This document shows, one piece after another, positions 1-8,213 of a DNA stretch of 64,000 nucleotides. Source of the DNA: Mesorhizobium neociceri. GTDB taxonomy: Bacteria; Pseudomonadota; Alphaproteobacteria; Rhizobiales; Rhizobiaceae. The DNA is taken from contig NZ_JACDTY010000006.1 in the NCBI RefSeq assembly GCF_013520985.1, positions 124,001 through 188,000 of the forward strand, in the 5' to 3' direction. Below the pieces are notes generated by a model. That model was not told where the DNA came from, searched no databases, and saw only the letters and a program-made list of their open reading frames with translations. Numbering within the stretch: position 1 is the stretch's first letter; each line of letters opens with the position of its first letter. The position numbers were made by a program, and so were the translations under genes.

Positions 1-69
1 ATAGGAAGAAATTCCAGTAGCGCACAGGCTTATCAAGGCTGAAATTGCGGTGCCCGCAAGTCTCGAAAA

Positions 70-531
70 TCAGAACGGTTTGAAGTCCTGCATGTGCCAG
101 CCGCCGGCGCCGGCCATGCACAGTTCTCCCTTGAACAAAGCCACGCCGTCGAAGCTTTCACGCGAGGCAGTGAAGCTGCGGCAGGTCTGACCGTTGTCCT
201 GCAGCTCGGCCAGTTCGGTGATAGAGCCGCGCGAACCAGTATCGGCATTCGCCCACGGCACGGCCTGGCCGCGAAGCTCCTCTATGTCGGCCGAAGAGAC
301 CGCGTTGCCGATCGTGGTCTGGTCGGAAGCGCTATCGGCGTCCGTTGATGTCGTCCTCACCGGCGCGCTCGAGGTGACGATGGAGCGGTCGACCTCGGCC
401 TTTTCCAGGCTGAATCCGCCGGCGCCGCAGGCGGCAAGCGGCAGGGCGACGATCACGATCACGGCTTTTGAGCTGGCCGAAGCGATAGCGCTCCATTGCC
501 CGCTGTCAAAAGCTTGCGCGATACGCGACAA
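70..531 (-). CDS. RT0821/Lpp0805-family surface lipoprotein
   Basis: Predicted 153-residue outer-surface lipoprotein of unknown function. A short N-terminal stretch is followed by a hydrophobic segment ending in the lipobox LPLAAC-G, so the Cys would be lipidated after signal peptidase II cleavage. The C-terminal part, with [25 protein letters not shown] and [10 protein letters not shown], is the pattern I associate with the RT0821/Lpp0805 family. I chose the TTG at 529-531 because a perfect AGGAGG lies 7 bases upstream of it and the reading frame has no ATG nearby; earlier in-frame starts would run into pdxH. It is divergent from pdxH with only about 40 bases between the starts. Family assignment is from memory; function is unknown. 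Confidence 0.8.
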   Translation of the reverse strand: MSRIAQAFDSGQWSAIASASSKAVIVIVALPLAACGAGGFSLEKAEVDRSIVTSSAPVRTTSTDADSASDQTTIGNAVSSADIEELRGQAVPWANADTGSRGSITELAELQDNGQTCRSFTASRESFDGVALFKGELCMAGAGGWHMQDFKPF

Positions 532-571
532 TCGGCAACCTCCTGAAGCTCGAGACAATTTGAGAAAAACT

Positions 572-1189
572 ATGAGTGACACTGAGTTAACAACTGGTGA
601 CTTTACCGAGGCTGCAGAGCCGTTCCGCCTCTTTGCCGCCTGGCTGGAGGATGCCTCCAAGAGCGAAATCAACGACGCCAATGGCGTCGCTCTGGCAACC
701 GTCGATGCCGATGGCATGCCGGATGTGCGTATGGTTTTGCTCAAGGGGTTCGATGAAAGCGGCTTTGTCTTCTACACGAATTTCGAGAGCGCCAAGGGCC
801 GCGAGATTCTTGGCAGCATGAAGGCGGCGATGTGCTTCCACTGGAAATCGCTACGTCGCCAGGTGCGCATACGCGGACCGGTGGAGATCGTCAGCGATGC
901 GGAGGCGGATGCTTATTACGCGACGCGGCCGCGCGGCAGCCGCATCGGCGCCTGGGCCTCGAAACAGTCGCGGCCGCTGGAAAGCCGCTTCGCGCTGGAG
1001 AAGGCCGTGGCCGAATACACGGCGCGCTATCCGATCGGCGAGATCCCGCGGCCAAAGCACTGGTCGGGGTTCCGCATCGTGCCGCAAGCGATCGAGTTCT
1101 GGCACGACCGGCCGTTCCGGCTGCACGACCGCCTGGTCTTTTCGCGCAACGCCGAAGGCGATTGGGACAAGACGCGACTTTATCCGTGA
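572..1189 (+). CDS. pdxH: Pyridoxine/pyridoxamine 5'-phosphate oxidase
   Basis: FMN enzyme that oxidises pyridoxine or pyridoxamine 5'-phosphate to pyridoxal 5'-phosphate with oxygen, the last step of vitamin B6 synthesis and salvage, in the cytoplasm. The 205-residue product is close to the usual length (E. coli 218). Visible family motifs are RMVLLKG (about residues 53-59, FMN phosphate contact), [12 protein letters not shown] (122-133) and the C-terminal RLHDRLVF substrate and FMN site. The start at 572 gives the standard N-terminus; the reading frame stays open far upstream but that part overlaps the divergent lipoprotein gene. The ribosome binding site is weak. Confidence 0.95.
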   Translation: MSDTELTTGDFTEAAEPFRLFAAWLEDASKSEINDANGVALATVDADGMPDVRMVLLKGFDESGFVFYTNFESAKGREILGSMKAAMCFHWKSLRRQVRIRGPVEIVSDAEADAYYATRPRGSRIGAWASKQSRPLESRFALEKAVAEYTARYPIGEIPRPKHWSGFRIVPQAIEFWHDRPFRLHDRLVFSRNAEGDWDKTRLYP

Positions 1190-1209
1190 GTGTCAGCCGA
1201 CTGTTGAGA

Positions 1210-1405
1210 TTAATCCTTCTCCAACTGGAACAGCAGGAAATGCGGCCGCTCGCTGGCAACGCTGAGCGCCGGCCGTATCGACTTGGTCGCCTCCTTCGGC
1301 ACCAGGAAGGTCTCGCGCAGATTGAGCGTGTCGCCGGTCTTGGCGCCGGAGAAAATCGCCGAAATGCAGGTCTGCACATTGTCCGGCGTTTTCAGCGAGA
1401 CAATG
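1210..1405 (-). pseudogene. Orphan coding patch downstream of the lacI-type gene
   Basis: About 62 codons, ending at TAA 1210-1212, read with strongly GC-rich third positions as real genes here do, and give a plausible soluble C-terminus (it ends in LLFQLEKD). Yet the frame has no ATG, GTG or TTG start with a ribosome binding site near 1405; further upstream the same frame lies inside the LacI-type gene and is its shadow. It begins just after the LacI stop at 1415-1417. Either it is the remnant of a gene whose 5' end was lost, or a short protein using a rare start (an ATT or CTG is present at 1392-1403). I recognise no family. Confidence 0.35.
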
Positions 1406-1414
1406 GACTGACGC

Positions 1415-2449
1415 CTACCGCCACGCCACCATCTGCGGCAGGTTGAACGGCGTGATGATCTGGATGTTGGCCATGCCCGACACAGGCGACTTCGGCAGCA
1501 GCCCGTGCGCACGCATGACATGCAGGCAGGCGCTGCGCATGTCCTGACCGAGATCGTGATGCAGGACGGCGCTGATGCGGCCCGCCCGGAGGAGCGCGAT
1601 GTTGTCGGCGTCGAGATCATGACCGACGAAGGCGCGGCAGGGGCGGCCAAGCGCAGCGAAAGCCTCGATGACAGCCAGGTTGCCGCCGCCGATCGAATAG
1701 ACGCCGGCAATGTCGGAATGCTGGCGCAAGGCATCGCATGCGAGCCGGCCGGTGTCGCGGTCGAGGCCATGGCCTTCGCTGACCTCGACGATGCCAAGCC
1801 CGGGGTAGCGCTCGCGAAGTGCTTGCCTGAAGCCGATCTCGCGCTCTTCCTCGCCGCGGAAACGGTTGCTTGAGATGGTCACCAGGATGCGCGCCGGGCC
1901 GCCGCCGAGCCATTCGCCAAGGAGGTAGGCCGCGGTCTCGCCTGCCGCGCGGTTGTCCATCCCGACATAGGCTTGCCGCCCGGTGTCGGGAAGGTCCGTC
2001 ACCAGCGTCACAACCGGGATGCCGGCTGCAACAAGCCGCGCAGCGGCGGCCCTCACCTCCGTGACATCCGGCGCCTTGAGGAACACGCCATTTGAGCCCC
2101 GGCGCTGCAGCGCATCGATGATCCCGACGGTAGTCTCGACGTTACGGGTCTCGGCGAGATGATAGCGGGCGCGGAAAATCGCCGGCTGCAAGGACGGCAT
2201 CGCCTGCTCCAGTCCCTGCCGAACCGCCTCGCTGAAGCGGGCGGGCGCCTCCATGACGACGTCGAGGACGAATTTGCGGCCGGAAAGACCGACCTGGTCG
2301 CGCTGCTGTTCGAGCTCGCCAATGGCTTGCTTCACCCGCCGCACCGTGTGCTCGCGCACGCCTGGCCGGTCGTTCAGCACGCGATCAACGGTTGCGAGGC
2401 TGAGGCCGGCCTGGAGAGCGATGTCCTTGAGGAGAAACGCGCGCGACAT
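1415..2449 (-). CDS. LacI-family transcriptional regulator
   Basis: 344-residue sugar-type repressor. The N-terminal LacI helix-turn-helix is clear (LLKDIALQAGLSLATVDRVL, then NDRPGVREHTVRRV), followed by a type 1 periplasmic-binding-like ligand domain with YSIGGGN and FVGHDLDADN. The start ATG at 2447-2449 places the HTH directly at the N-terminus. It faces a phytanoyl-CoA-dioxygenase-like gene across about 95 bases, so it probably controls that gene and itself. The gap carries an exact 11-bp tandem repeat (2453-2474) and an interrupted palindrome GCCGT-N5-ACGGC (2496-2510), both possible operators. The upstream bases show no good Shine-Dalgarno. The effector is unknown. Confidence 0.9.
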   Translation of the reverse strand: MSRAFLLKDIALQAGLSLATVDRVLNDRPGVREHTVRRVKQAIGELEQQRDQVGLSGRKFVLDVVMEAPARFSEAVRQGLEQAMPSLQPAIFRARYHLAETRNVETTVGIIDALQRRGSNGVFLKAPDVTEVRAAAARLVAAGIPVVTLVTDLPDTGRQAYVGMDNRAAGETAAYLLGEWLGGGPARILVTISSNRFRGEEEREIGFRQALRERYPGLGIVEVSEGHGLDRDTGRLACDALRQHSDIAGVYSIGGGNLAVIEAFAALGRPCRAFVGHDLDADNIALLRAGRISAVLHHDLGQDMRSACLHVMRAHGLLPKSPVSGMANIQIITPFNLPQMVAWR

Positions 2450-2452
2450 GTC

Positions 2453-2474
2453 TTGAGGTGTTTTTGAGGTGTTT
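2453..2474. repeat. Tandem 11-bp repeat in divergent promoter region
   Basis: TTGAGGTGTTT occurs twice head to tail with no gap, immediately upstream of the LacI-type start codon. It may be a binding site or a replication-slippage product. Confidence 0.6.
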
Positions 2475-2495
2475 GCGAGGCAACAAGCACAGCAG

Positions 2496-2510
2496 GCCGT
2501 TGTATACGGC
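2496..2510. promoter_or_regulatory. Candidate LacI-type operator
   Basis: GCCGT and ACGGC form a perfect 5-bp inverted repeat around a 5-base centre, between the divergent LacI-type and dioxygenase genes and 35 bases before the dioxygenase start. Position and symmetry suit a LacI-family operator; binding is inferred. Confidence 0.4.
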
Positions 2511-2544
2511 AATCACAATCAGAACCGCAACAGGAGGATGCATC

Positions 2545-3738
2545 ATGAAGGCCGACAACCTAGCCAGGATCAGGTCCGCGAAGGTCTGGCTGACCAAGCA
2601 GCAATGCGACATCGAGGATTTTCGCGCGCTTGTCGAGCAGAAGACGGACGCCGCCGACTATCCCTTCGCCGCGAGCATCGAAAAGAACGTGCCGGTCTAT
2701 GATGGCGACGCCGTGCGCGAGGCGGCGGGCGATCCCGAAACCCGCAAGGCGCTGCTGGCCGAATGGGTCGAGGCGCTGACCGACGGGCCGGGCGTGGTGG
2801 CGTTCAAGAAGGCGTTCGCCGACACCGCGCCGATCGACGCCGCAACGACGCTCTTCAACGACATGATCGCTGAACAGCATGCCACGGGCACCGGTGGCGG
2901 CGACCATTTCGCCAAACCGGGCGCCAATGACCGCATCTGGAACGCGCTGGAAAAATTCTGCCTGCGCGATCCCGCCGCCTTCGCGGCCTATTATGGCAAC
3001 GAGATCATCGCGCTGATCTCGGAAGCCTGGCTCGGCCCGGCCTATCAGATGACGTCGCAGATCAATTGCGTGAACCCCGGCGGCGCGGCGCAGTCGGCGC
3101 ATCGCGACTATCATCTCGGCTTCCAGTCGCCGGAAGTCATCGAGCGTTATCCGGTGCACGTGCATCGCGTCTCGCCGGTGCTGACGCTGCAAGGCGCGGT
3201 CGCCCATTGCGACATGCCGCTGGAGAGCGGTCCGACGCTTTACCTGCCCTACTCGCAAACCTATCTGCACGGCTACCTCGCCACGAGCCTGCCCGAGTTC
3301 AAGGCCTATTTCGCCGAGCACCATGTGCAGCTCGCTCTGGAGAAGGGCGACGCGGCATTCTTCAATCCGGCTTTGTTCCACGGCGCCGGCAACAACCGCT
3401 CCACCAACATTCGCCGCATGGCCAATCTGCTGCAGGTCTCGTCAGGCTATGGCCGGGCGATGGAAAGCGTCGACCGCACCCGGATGAGCCGCGCGCTCTA
3501 TCCGACCATCCAGAAGATGCTGGCGACGGGCGCGATCTCGAAGGACGCGGCCGCGAATGCGATCGCCTCGACGGCCGAGGGCTATTCCTTCCCGACCAAC
3601 CTCGATCGCGACCCGCCGATCGGCGGGCTGGCGCCGGAGACACAACAGGCGCTGTTCCATCGCGCGCTTGAGGCCGGCTGGACGGCGGAAGATTTCGGCA
3701 AGGCGCTGGACGAGCAGGCCAACAAGAAGCTGACCTGA
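2545..3738 (+). CDS. Phytanoyl-CoA dioxygenase (PhyH) family protein
   Basis: 397-residue Fe(II)/2-oxoglutarate-dependent oxygenase of the PhyH superfamily; the substrate is unknown. The iron-binding facial triad is visible: His-x-Asp in SAHRDYH (about residues 186-188) and a distal His in LFHGAGNN (about 279), followed by Arg-rich TNIRR where 2-oxoglutarate is usually held. The start at 2545 has a perfect AGGAGG 7 bases upstream (2532-2537). It is transcribed divergently from the LacI-type regulator, so the substrate is probably something whose uptake or breakdown that regulator senses. It ends in a strong hairpin shared with the converging hydratase gene. Two more PhyH-like genes occur in the window. 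Confidence 0.85.
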   Translation: MKADNLARIRSAKVWLTKQQCDIEDFRALVEQKTDAADYPFAASIEKNVPVYDGDAVREAAGDPETRKALLAEWVEALTDGPGVVAFKKAFADTAPIDAATTLFNDMIAEQHATGTGGGDHFAKPGANDRIWNALEKFCLRDPAAFAAYYGNEIIALISEAWLGPAYQMTSQINCVNPGGAAQSAHRDYHLGFQSPEVIERYPVHVHRVSPVLTLQGAVAHCDMPLESGPTLYLPYSQTYLHGYLATSLPEFKAYFAEHHVQLALEKGDAAFFNPALFHGAGNNRSTNIRRMANLLQVSSGYGRAMESVDRTRMSRALYPTIQKMLATGAISKDAAANAIASTAEGYSFPTNLDRDPPIGGLAPETQQALFHRALEAGWTAEDFGKALDEQANKKLT

Positions 3739-3747
3739 GAGGTCACG

Positions 3748-3782
3748 GGCGCCCGCCGTTGCGCGGGCGCCTATCCCTTTTT
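3748..3782. terminator. Bidirectional terminator between convergent genes
   Basis: GGCGCCCGC (3748-3756) pairs with GCGGGCGCC (3763-3771) around a 6-base loop, and a run of five T follows on the plus strand (3778-3782). It lies between the PhyH-like gene and the converging enoyl-CoA hydratase gene, overlapping the hydratase stop codon. Confidence 0.7.
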
Positions 3783-4523
3783 CCGGGTCATGAAGGCGGT
3801 CAGCGCGGCGCGCGCTTCGTCGGACTTCAACCGTTCGAAGAAATGCCCGCTCTCGATCTTGATGCGGGCGACAAGCTCATCGCGCGGGGCGCGCATCAGG
3901 TCACGCGCGATCTTCAGCGCTTCCGGTGGCTTGGCGGCGATTGCGCCGGCAGCAGCCAGCACCGTGGCTTCGAGCGCGTCTTCCTCGACCACTTCGTAAA
4001 TCAGGCCGGCGGCCTTGGCGCGCTCGGCGGAAAATCCTTCGCCGAGGCCAAGCAGCGCGAAGGCGCCCTGACGGCCGAGGATAAGCGGCGCGAGCAGGCT
4101 CGACCCCGCCTCGGGCACCAGGCCGAGATCGACAAAGGGTGTGCGGAACAGGGTGCGCGGCGTGGCGAAGGTCAGATCGCAATGCAAATTGAGCGTGGTG
4201 CCGATGCCGACGGCAATGCCGTCGACGCCGGAGATCATCGGCTTTTCCACCTTGGCCAGCGCCATCAGGAAATCCCAGACCTCGGTGCCGCCATCGCCGC
4301 CGGTGGCGATGACCAGGAAGTCGGCGAGGTCGTTGCCGGCCGAGAAAGCGCCTGGCACGCCGAGGAAGACATGGACGCGGACAGACGGATCGGCGTCACC
4401 TTCGGCCAGCGCCTTGGACATTGTCGCGTACATGGCGCGCGTCAGCGCGTTCTTCTTGTCCGGACGGTTCATGCGGATGATCTGAATGGCGCCCTGGCGC
4501 TCGACGAGGATATGGTCTGTCAC
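3771..4523 (-). CDS. Enoyl-CoA hydratase/isomerase (crotonase) family protein
   Basis: 250-residue crotonase. Oxyanion-hole segments are AGNDLADF (about 62-69) and GVDGIAVGIG (99-108), and the Glu at about 138 in LVPEAGSS matches a catalytic crotonase Glu, so hydratase or isomerase activity is plausible. The start is GTG (4521-4523) with AAGGA a few bases upstream; no better ATG lies near. It follows the acyl-CoA dehydrogenase gene on the same strand after about 30 bases, so the two probably form one operon for successive steps of fatty or branched acyl-CoA oxidation. The exact acyl chain cannot be told from sequence. Confidence 0.88.
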   Translation of the reverse strand: MTDHILVERQGAIQIIRMNRPDKKNALTRAMYATMSKALAEGDADPSVRVHVFLGVPGAFSAGNDLADFLVIATGGDGGTEVWDFLMALAKVEKPMISGVDGIAVGIGTTLNLHCDLTFATPRTLFRTPFVDLGLVPEAGSSLLAPLILGRQGAFALLGLGEGFSAERAKAAGLIYEVVEEDALEATVLAAAGAIAAKPPEALKIARDLMRAPRDELVARIKIESGHFFERLKSDEARAALTAFMTRKKG

Positions 4524-4555
4524 GGTCTTTTCCTTGTGAACGCCAAATTGAGAAA

Positions 4556-6325
4556 TCAGGCTGAAATCAGCGCCTTGCCGGCGGCAGAAAGGCTTTCGGC
4601 GCCACCGATGACGCGTTCCTTCAAGGCGCTGGCTTCGCCAAGCAGGTTTTCAGCAAAAAAGCGGCAAAGCGCGATGCGGTTTTGCTCGGCAAGCCCGCCC
4701 CGCGCCAGATAGGCGCCGCCAGCGGCAAGCGAGATCAGCCTGAGATAGGGCGTCGCGCCCGCCTGCGCTTCGTCGAGACGGCCGTCGGCCAGCAGCTTCT
4801 GCAGGAAACGCGTCGCCTCGCTCAGGTCGTCGAGCGCCCGGTCGAGCGTCTCGGCGGTGCGGCCGAACCCCTGCAGGTTCGAGGTCCGCACTTCATCGGC
4901 GACCGCCTTCAGTTCGGCGATGTAGCCATGTACGTGCTCGCCGCCACCGAGCGGCAGTTTGCGCGCCACCAGGTCGATCGCCTGGATGCCGTTGGTGCCC
5001 TCATAGATCGGCGCGATGCGGGCATCACGATAGAGCGCCGCCGCGCCGGTCTCCTCGATGAAGCCCATGCCGCCATGCACCTGGACGCCCAGCGATGCGA
5101 CATCGACGCCGACATCGGTGGAAAAGGCCTTGGCCAGCGGCGTCAACAGATTGGCGCGATCCCGCCAATGCGTGGCCTCATCGCCCGACGAGACCCGCGC
5201 GAGGTCGATGGCGTGAGCGCAGCTATAGGAGATGGCGCGGGCGATCTGGGTCAGCGCCTTCATGGTCAGGAGGTTGCGCTGCACGTCGGGGTGATGGACG
5301 ATCGGCGCCATGCCGGCGCCTGTGTAATCCGATACCTTGCCCTGGCGGCGCTCATTGGCATAGGCGATCGCCTTCTGCGTCGCGGCTTCAGCCACCGCCA
5401 CGCCCTGCATGCCAACGCAAAGCCGGGCGTTGTTCATCATGGTAAACATGCAGGCGAGCCCCTTGTTCTCCTCGCCGATCAGCCAGCCAATGGCGCCGGG
5501 CGTGGCGCCTCTAAAACCGTCGCCATAGATCATGGTGCAGGTCGGCGAGGCATGGATGCCGAGCTTGTGTTCGAGGCCGGAACAGAAGACGTCGTTGCGG
5601 GCGCCGAGCGACCCGTCATCATTGACCAGGAATTTCGGCACCAAAAACAGCGAAATGCCGCGCGTGCCGGCTGGTGCATCGGGCAGCCTGGCCAGCACGA
5701 GATGGACGATGTTGTCGGTGAAATCGTGCTCGCCATAGGTGATGAAGATTTTCTGGCCGAAGATGCGGTAAGTGCCGTCGCCGGCCGGCTCGGCGCGGGT
5801 GCGCAGTGCTGCAAGATCGGAACCGGCCTGCGGCTCCGTCAGGTTCATCGTCCCCATCCACTCGCCGGAGACGAGCTTTGCCAGATACTTCGCCTTGAGC
5901 GCCTCTGAAGCGTGCTTATCCAGCGCCTCGACCGCGCCCATGGTCAGCGTCGGGCCGATGCCGAAGGCCATGGCGGCGGAGTTCCACATTTCGAGCGCGG
6001 CGACGCCGAGCATGGTCGGCAGGCCCTGGCCGCCGAACTCCTCTGGCCCCGACAGCGCGTTCCAGCCGCCGTCGATCCAGCTGCGGTAGAGCGCCTTCCA
6101 GCCGGGCGGCGTGGTGACGGCTGCATCTTTCAGCACCGCGCCGTGCTCATCGCCGATCTTGTAGAGCGGCGCGACCTCTTCGCTGGCGAAACGGCCGGCC
6201 TCGGACAGGATGGCGTCGACAAGGTCTTCGCCGAGATCGCCGAACGCGCCGCTGTCGAGCGCCGGCTTGAGGCCGGCGACATGCTTGAGCGTGAACGAAA
6301 TATCCTCGACAGGCGCCTTGTACAT
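4556..6325 (-). CDS. Acyl-CoA dehydrogenase, long (about 590-residue) type
   Basis: 589-residue flavoprotein oxidising an acyl-CoA to the 2-enoyl-CoA and passing electrons to ETF. It is longer than the classic 380-residue enzymes and matches the 590-residue class that includes DmdC-like 3-methylmercaptopropionyl-CoA dehydrogenases, with an extra C-terminal helical domain. Visible motifs are NLTEPQAGSDL (FAD/substrate), FITYGEHD and the catalytic Glu at about 442 in YEGTNGIQ. A GGAGG lies just upstream of the ATG at 6323-6325. It is upstream gene of a pair with the enoyl-CoA hydratase. The name DmdC would overstate the case, since this class is broad. Confidence 0.88.
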   Translation of the reverse strand: MYKAPVEDISFTLKHVAGLKPALDSGAFGDLGEDLVDAILSEAGRFASEEVAPLYKIGDEHGAVLKDAAVTTPPGWKALYRSWIDGGWNALSGPEEFGGQGLPTMLGVAALEMWNSAAMAFGIGPTLTMGAVEALDKHASEALKAKYLAKLVSGEWMGTMNLTEPQAGSDLAALRTRAEPAGDGTYRIFGQKIFITYGEHDFTDNIVHLVLARLPDAPAGTRGISLFLVPKFLVNDDGSLGARNDVFCSGLEHKLGIHASPTCTMIYGDGFRGATPGAIGWLIGEENKGLACMFTMMNNARLCVGMQGVAVAEAATQKAIAYANERRQGKVSDYTGAGMAPIVHHPDVQRNLLTMKALTQIARAISYSCAHAIDLARVSSGDEATHWRDRANLLTPLAKAFSTDVGVDVASLGVQVHGGMGFIEETGAAALYRDARIAPIYEGTNGIQAIDLVARKLPLGGGEHVHGYIAELKAVADEVRTSNLQGFGRTAETLDRALDDLSEATRFLQKLLADGRLDEAQAGATPYLRLISLAAGGAYLARGGLAEQNRIALCRFFAENLLGEASALKERVIGGAESLSAAGKALISA

Positions 6326-6756
6326 GCCGCTTTTCTCCTCCGCTGCTCGCCTCCTCGATCCTAGGACCCAGGGCGACGCAAAACCATCCGCCTTTGGGCG
6401 GCCTCGGGCCTTCTTTTTACGTAAACGTCAAACTTTGTCACGCGGATTTTGCACTGAACTTCGTCATCCACGGGCGGAGCGGAAGCGAAGCGGACGCCGA
6501 GTAGCCATGCCGCGACCTCGCGCGCAGGGTGCAACGGTGCAGAATTCTGGCCGTGGCAACACTTCGAACTTGCGGCATGGATTCTATGGTCTGCGCCGCG
6601 TCGCTTCGCTCCTTGCTTCGCCATAGAATGACGAGATCGCGAGGGCGACGGCCTGTTTGCAAGGCTGCCGTTGCCTATCAAAATTTCTGCGGCAAGGAAT
6701 GAGATCCTGCTGTTATGATATTTCGGAAAAACCATCGACAGATTGGACCGGGCAAC
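6326..6756. other. 431-base gene-free stretch
   Basis: Upstream region of the acyl-CoA dehydrogenase and of a small Cys-rich gene. It holds a short GC hairpin near 6389-6402 (CCGCC-ttt-GGGCGG) and the nested palindromic element at 6462-6633. I see no gene I would defend here; long open frames on both strands look like shadows. Confidence 0.5.
6462..6633. repeat. Nested palindromic intergenic element
   Basis: The ends are inverted (CGTCAT at 6462-6467, ATGACG at 6628-6633). Inside are two further inverted pairs: CCATGCCGC (6505-6513) with GCGGCATGG (6572-6580), and ATTCTATGG (6581-6589) with CCATAGAAT (6621-6629). The spacer is rich in GCGAAGC-like words. This looks like a mobile non-coding element of the kind scattered in Mesorhizobium genomes, but no second copy of this type is in the window. 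Confidence 0.6.
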
Positions 6757-6990
6757 ATGCTTGCCAGACCCGAGACATACCGCTGCATCGAATGCGGCCT
6801 GCCGTATCAGGCAAGCGGCTTCTGGTATTATCATGGCGAACTCGAAAGAGGCCCCGCCTACTGGACCGATCGCGGCATATTGTGCTCGCCGCAATGCTCG
6901 CTCGCCCATTACCGCACGCGCGCCGCCGAAGGCACGCTGCCGCAAGAGCCGGCGCCTGATCCGCTTGAGGTGCAGCCGATCCGCCGGTAA
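6757..6990 (+). CDS. Small Cys-rich (zinc-ribbon-like) protein
   Basis: 77-residue hypothetical protein. Two cysteine pairs, CIECG near the N-terminus and CSPQC about 35 residues later, could bind one zinc, with aromatic residues between (FWYYHGE, PAYWTDRG) as in small zinc-ribbon or TRASH-like folds. I chose the ATG at 6757, just before the conserved-looking LARPETYRC; an in-frame ATG at 6715 would add 14 residues and neither has a strong ribosome binding site. It stands alone between the palindromic repeat and the lysozyme gene. Function unknown. Confidence 0.65.
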   Translation: MLARPETYRCIECGLPYQASGFWYYHGELERGPAYWTDRGILCSPQCSLAHYRTRAAEGTLPQEPAPDPLEVQPIRR

Positions 6991-7048
6991 AGCATTTCCT
7001 TAACCATAGCAGTTCACCATCGGTGTTTGGTCAGCGGGGATCCCCTGT

Positions 7049-8212
7049 TTGAAAACGCCGGCGCATCTTCTTCGCCGCTCAGCGATCGCTCTCGCGGCGA
7101 TAATGGCGCTGATATCGGCGGCTAAAGCCTCCGACTTTTCCGAGCCGTGGCGGGATGGCGACCGCGCGCTGGTGGTCGACGCCTACGAATACAATTCCAT
7201 CGACTGGGCGCAGCTTGCCACCGACAAGCGCGTTGTCGGCTTCATCAACAAGGCCTCGGACGGGCTGCCACCGCCCTATTTCTGCTATGGCGACGAAACC
7301 ACGGTCAAACTCTGCAAGACGCTGTGGAAACGCTATGCCGTGACGCGCGAACTGTTCCAGACGCGCAAGGTGGTGGCCAAGGCGCTCGGGCTGAAATGGG
7401 GCGCCTATCATCTTGCCCGCCCCGGCAATCCGGTCGAGCAGGCGAACAACTTCATCGATTTCGCCGAACCGGCGCCGGGCGATCTCTTGGCCCTCGATCT
7501 CGAAGGCAATGACCCCTCGCAGTGGATGTCGCTGGAGGATGCCGAGGAATTCGTGCGCCAGGTGCACCGGCGGCTCGGCCGGTTCCCGATACTCTACAGC
7601 AATGGCAAGACCGCACAGTTCATCGCCGACAACCGCTATCAATATCGGCTGTTGTCGCGGCTGCCGCTCTGGTATGCGCGTTACAAGCCCGACATCGACG
7701 TGCATTTTCCGATGGGCAACTGGCAGGGCTATGCGCTGTGGCAGTTTTCGGCCCAGGCCAATTGCGGGCGCCTGCGCTGCCCCTACCGGGTCGCCGGCAC
7801 GCCCAACGACATCGATGTCAACGTGGCGCCAATGGATGCGGCCGCGCTGCGCCAGCAATGGCCGTTCGGCGGCCTGATCGACGTGCCGCCCGACTATCTC
7901 GCCTCGATCCCGGTGCCGGTCTCACGCGAGGCCGGGCTGGCCGGCAAAGTCACCATCACCTACGCCGACGTCGCGACCCCACCGACGGTCGAGGAGATGG
8001 TTACGGTGCTCGGCGCGCGCTGGCAGACATTTCGCGCTGCCTTCCGCATACCGGTGGTCAAGACAGTGCCGCGCCGTGCGCGCTTCGGCATTGCCGAATA
8101 TGTCGCGTGGAAGCGGACCGCGTATCGTTCGGAGGCGCTGCTCGAGGCCGCCTTCTCGCAGGCCGCCGATCCGGTCAGTACGGCCTCGACGGAACTGGTT
8201 CGCGAGCGCTGA
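7049..8212 (+). CDS. Secreted GH25-family lysozyme-like hydrolase
   Basis: 387-residue exported protein. The first 28 residues form a signal peptide (RRSAIALAAIMALISAAKA-S). The mature part has the GH25 muramidase pattern: VVDAYEYNSIDW at the start of the barrel, GAYHLARPG in the middle, the acidic active-site strand LALDLEGND, and the closing ALWQFSAQ-NCG and DIDVNV strands. It would cleave peptidoglycan in the periplasm or outside. The C-terminal 100 residues after about 285 are not part of the usual domain. I used the TTG at 7049 because GGGGA lies 8 bases upstream and the signal peptide follows at once; there is no suitable ATG. Confidence 0.8.
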   Translation: MKTPAHLLRRSAIALAAIMALISAAKASDFSEPWRDGDRALVVDAYEYNSIDWAQLATDKRVVGFINKASDGLPPPYFCYGDETTVKLCKTLWKRYAVTRELFQTRKVVAKALGLKWGAYHLARPGNPVEQANNFIDFAEPAPGDLLALDLEGNDPSQWMSLEDAEEFVRQVHRRLGRFPILYSNGKTAQFIADNRYQYRLLSRLPLWYARYKPDIDVHFPMGNWQGYALWQFSAQANCGRLRCPYRVAGTPNDIDVNVAPMDAAALRQQWPFGGLIDVPPDYLASIPVPVSREAGLAGKVTITYADVATPPTVEEMVTVLGARWQTFRAAFRIPVVKTVPRRARFGIAEYVAWKRTAYRSEALLEAAFSQAADPVSTASTELVRER

Positions 8213-8213
8213 A

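Noticed and set aside
194..571. In-frame 5' extension of pdxH by 126 codons
   Set aside because: It overlaps the divergent lipoprotein gene, has no PdxH homology and the standard N-terminus starts at 572.
3759..4712. Long plus-strand open frame across the enoyl-CoA hydratase gene
   Set aside because: Composition is that of the antisense strand of a GC-rich gene; the minus-strand crotonase has clear motifs.
4682..5908. 400-codon plus-strand frame opposite the acyl-CoA dehydrogenase
   Set aside because: Rich in Arg, Gly and His with no domain, a typical antisense shadow.
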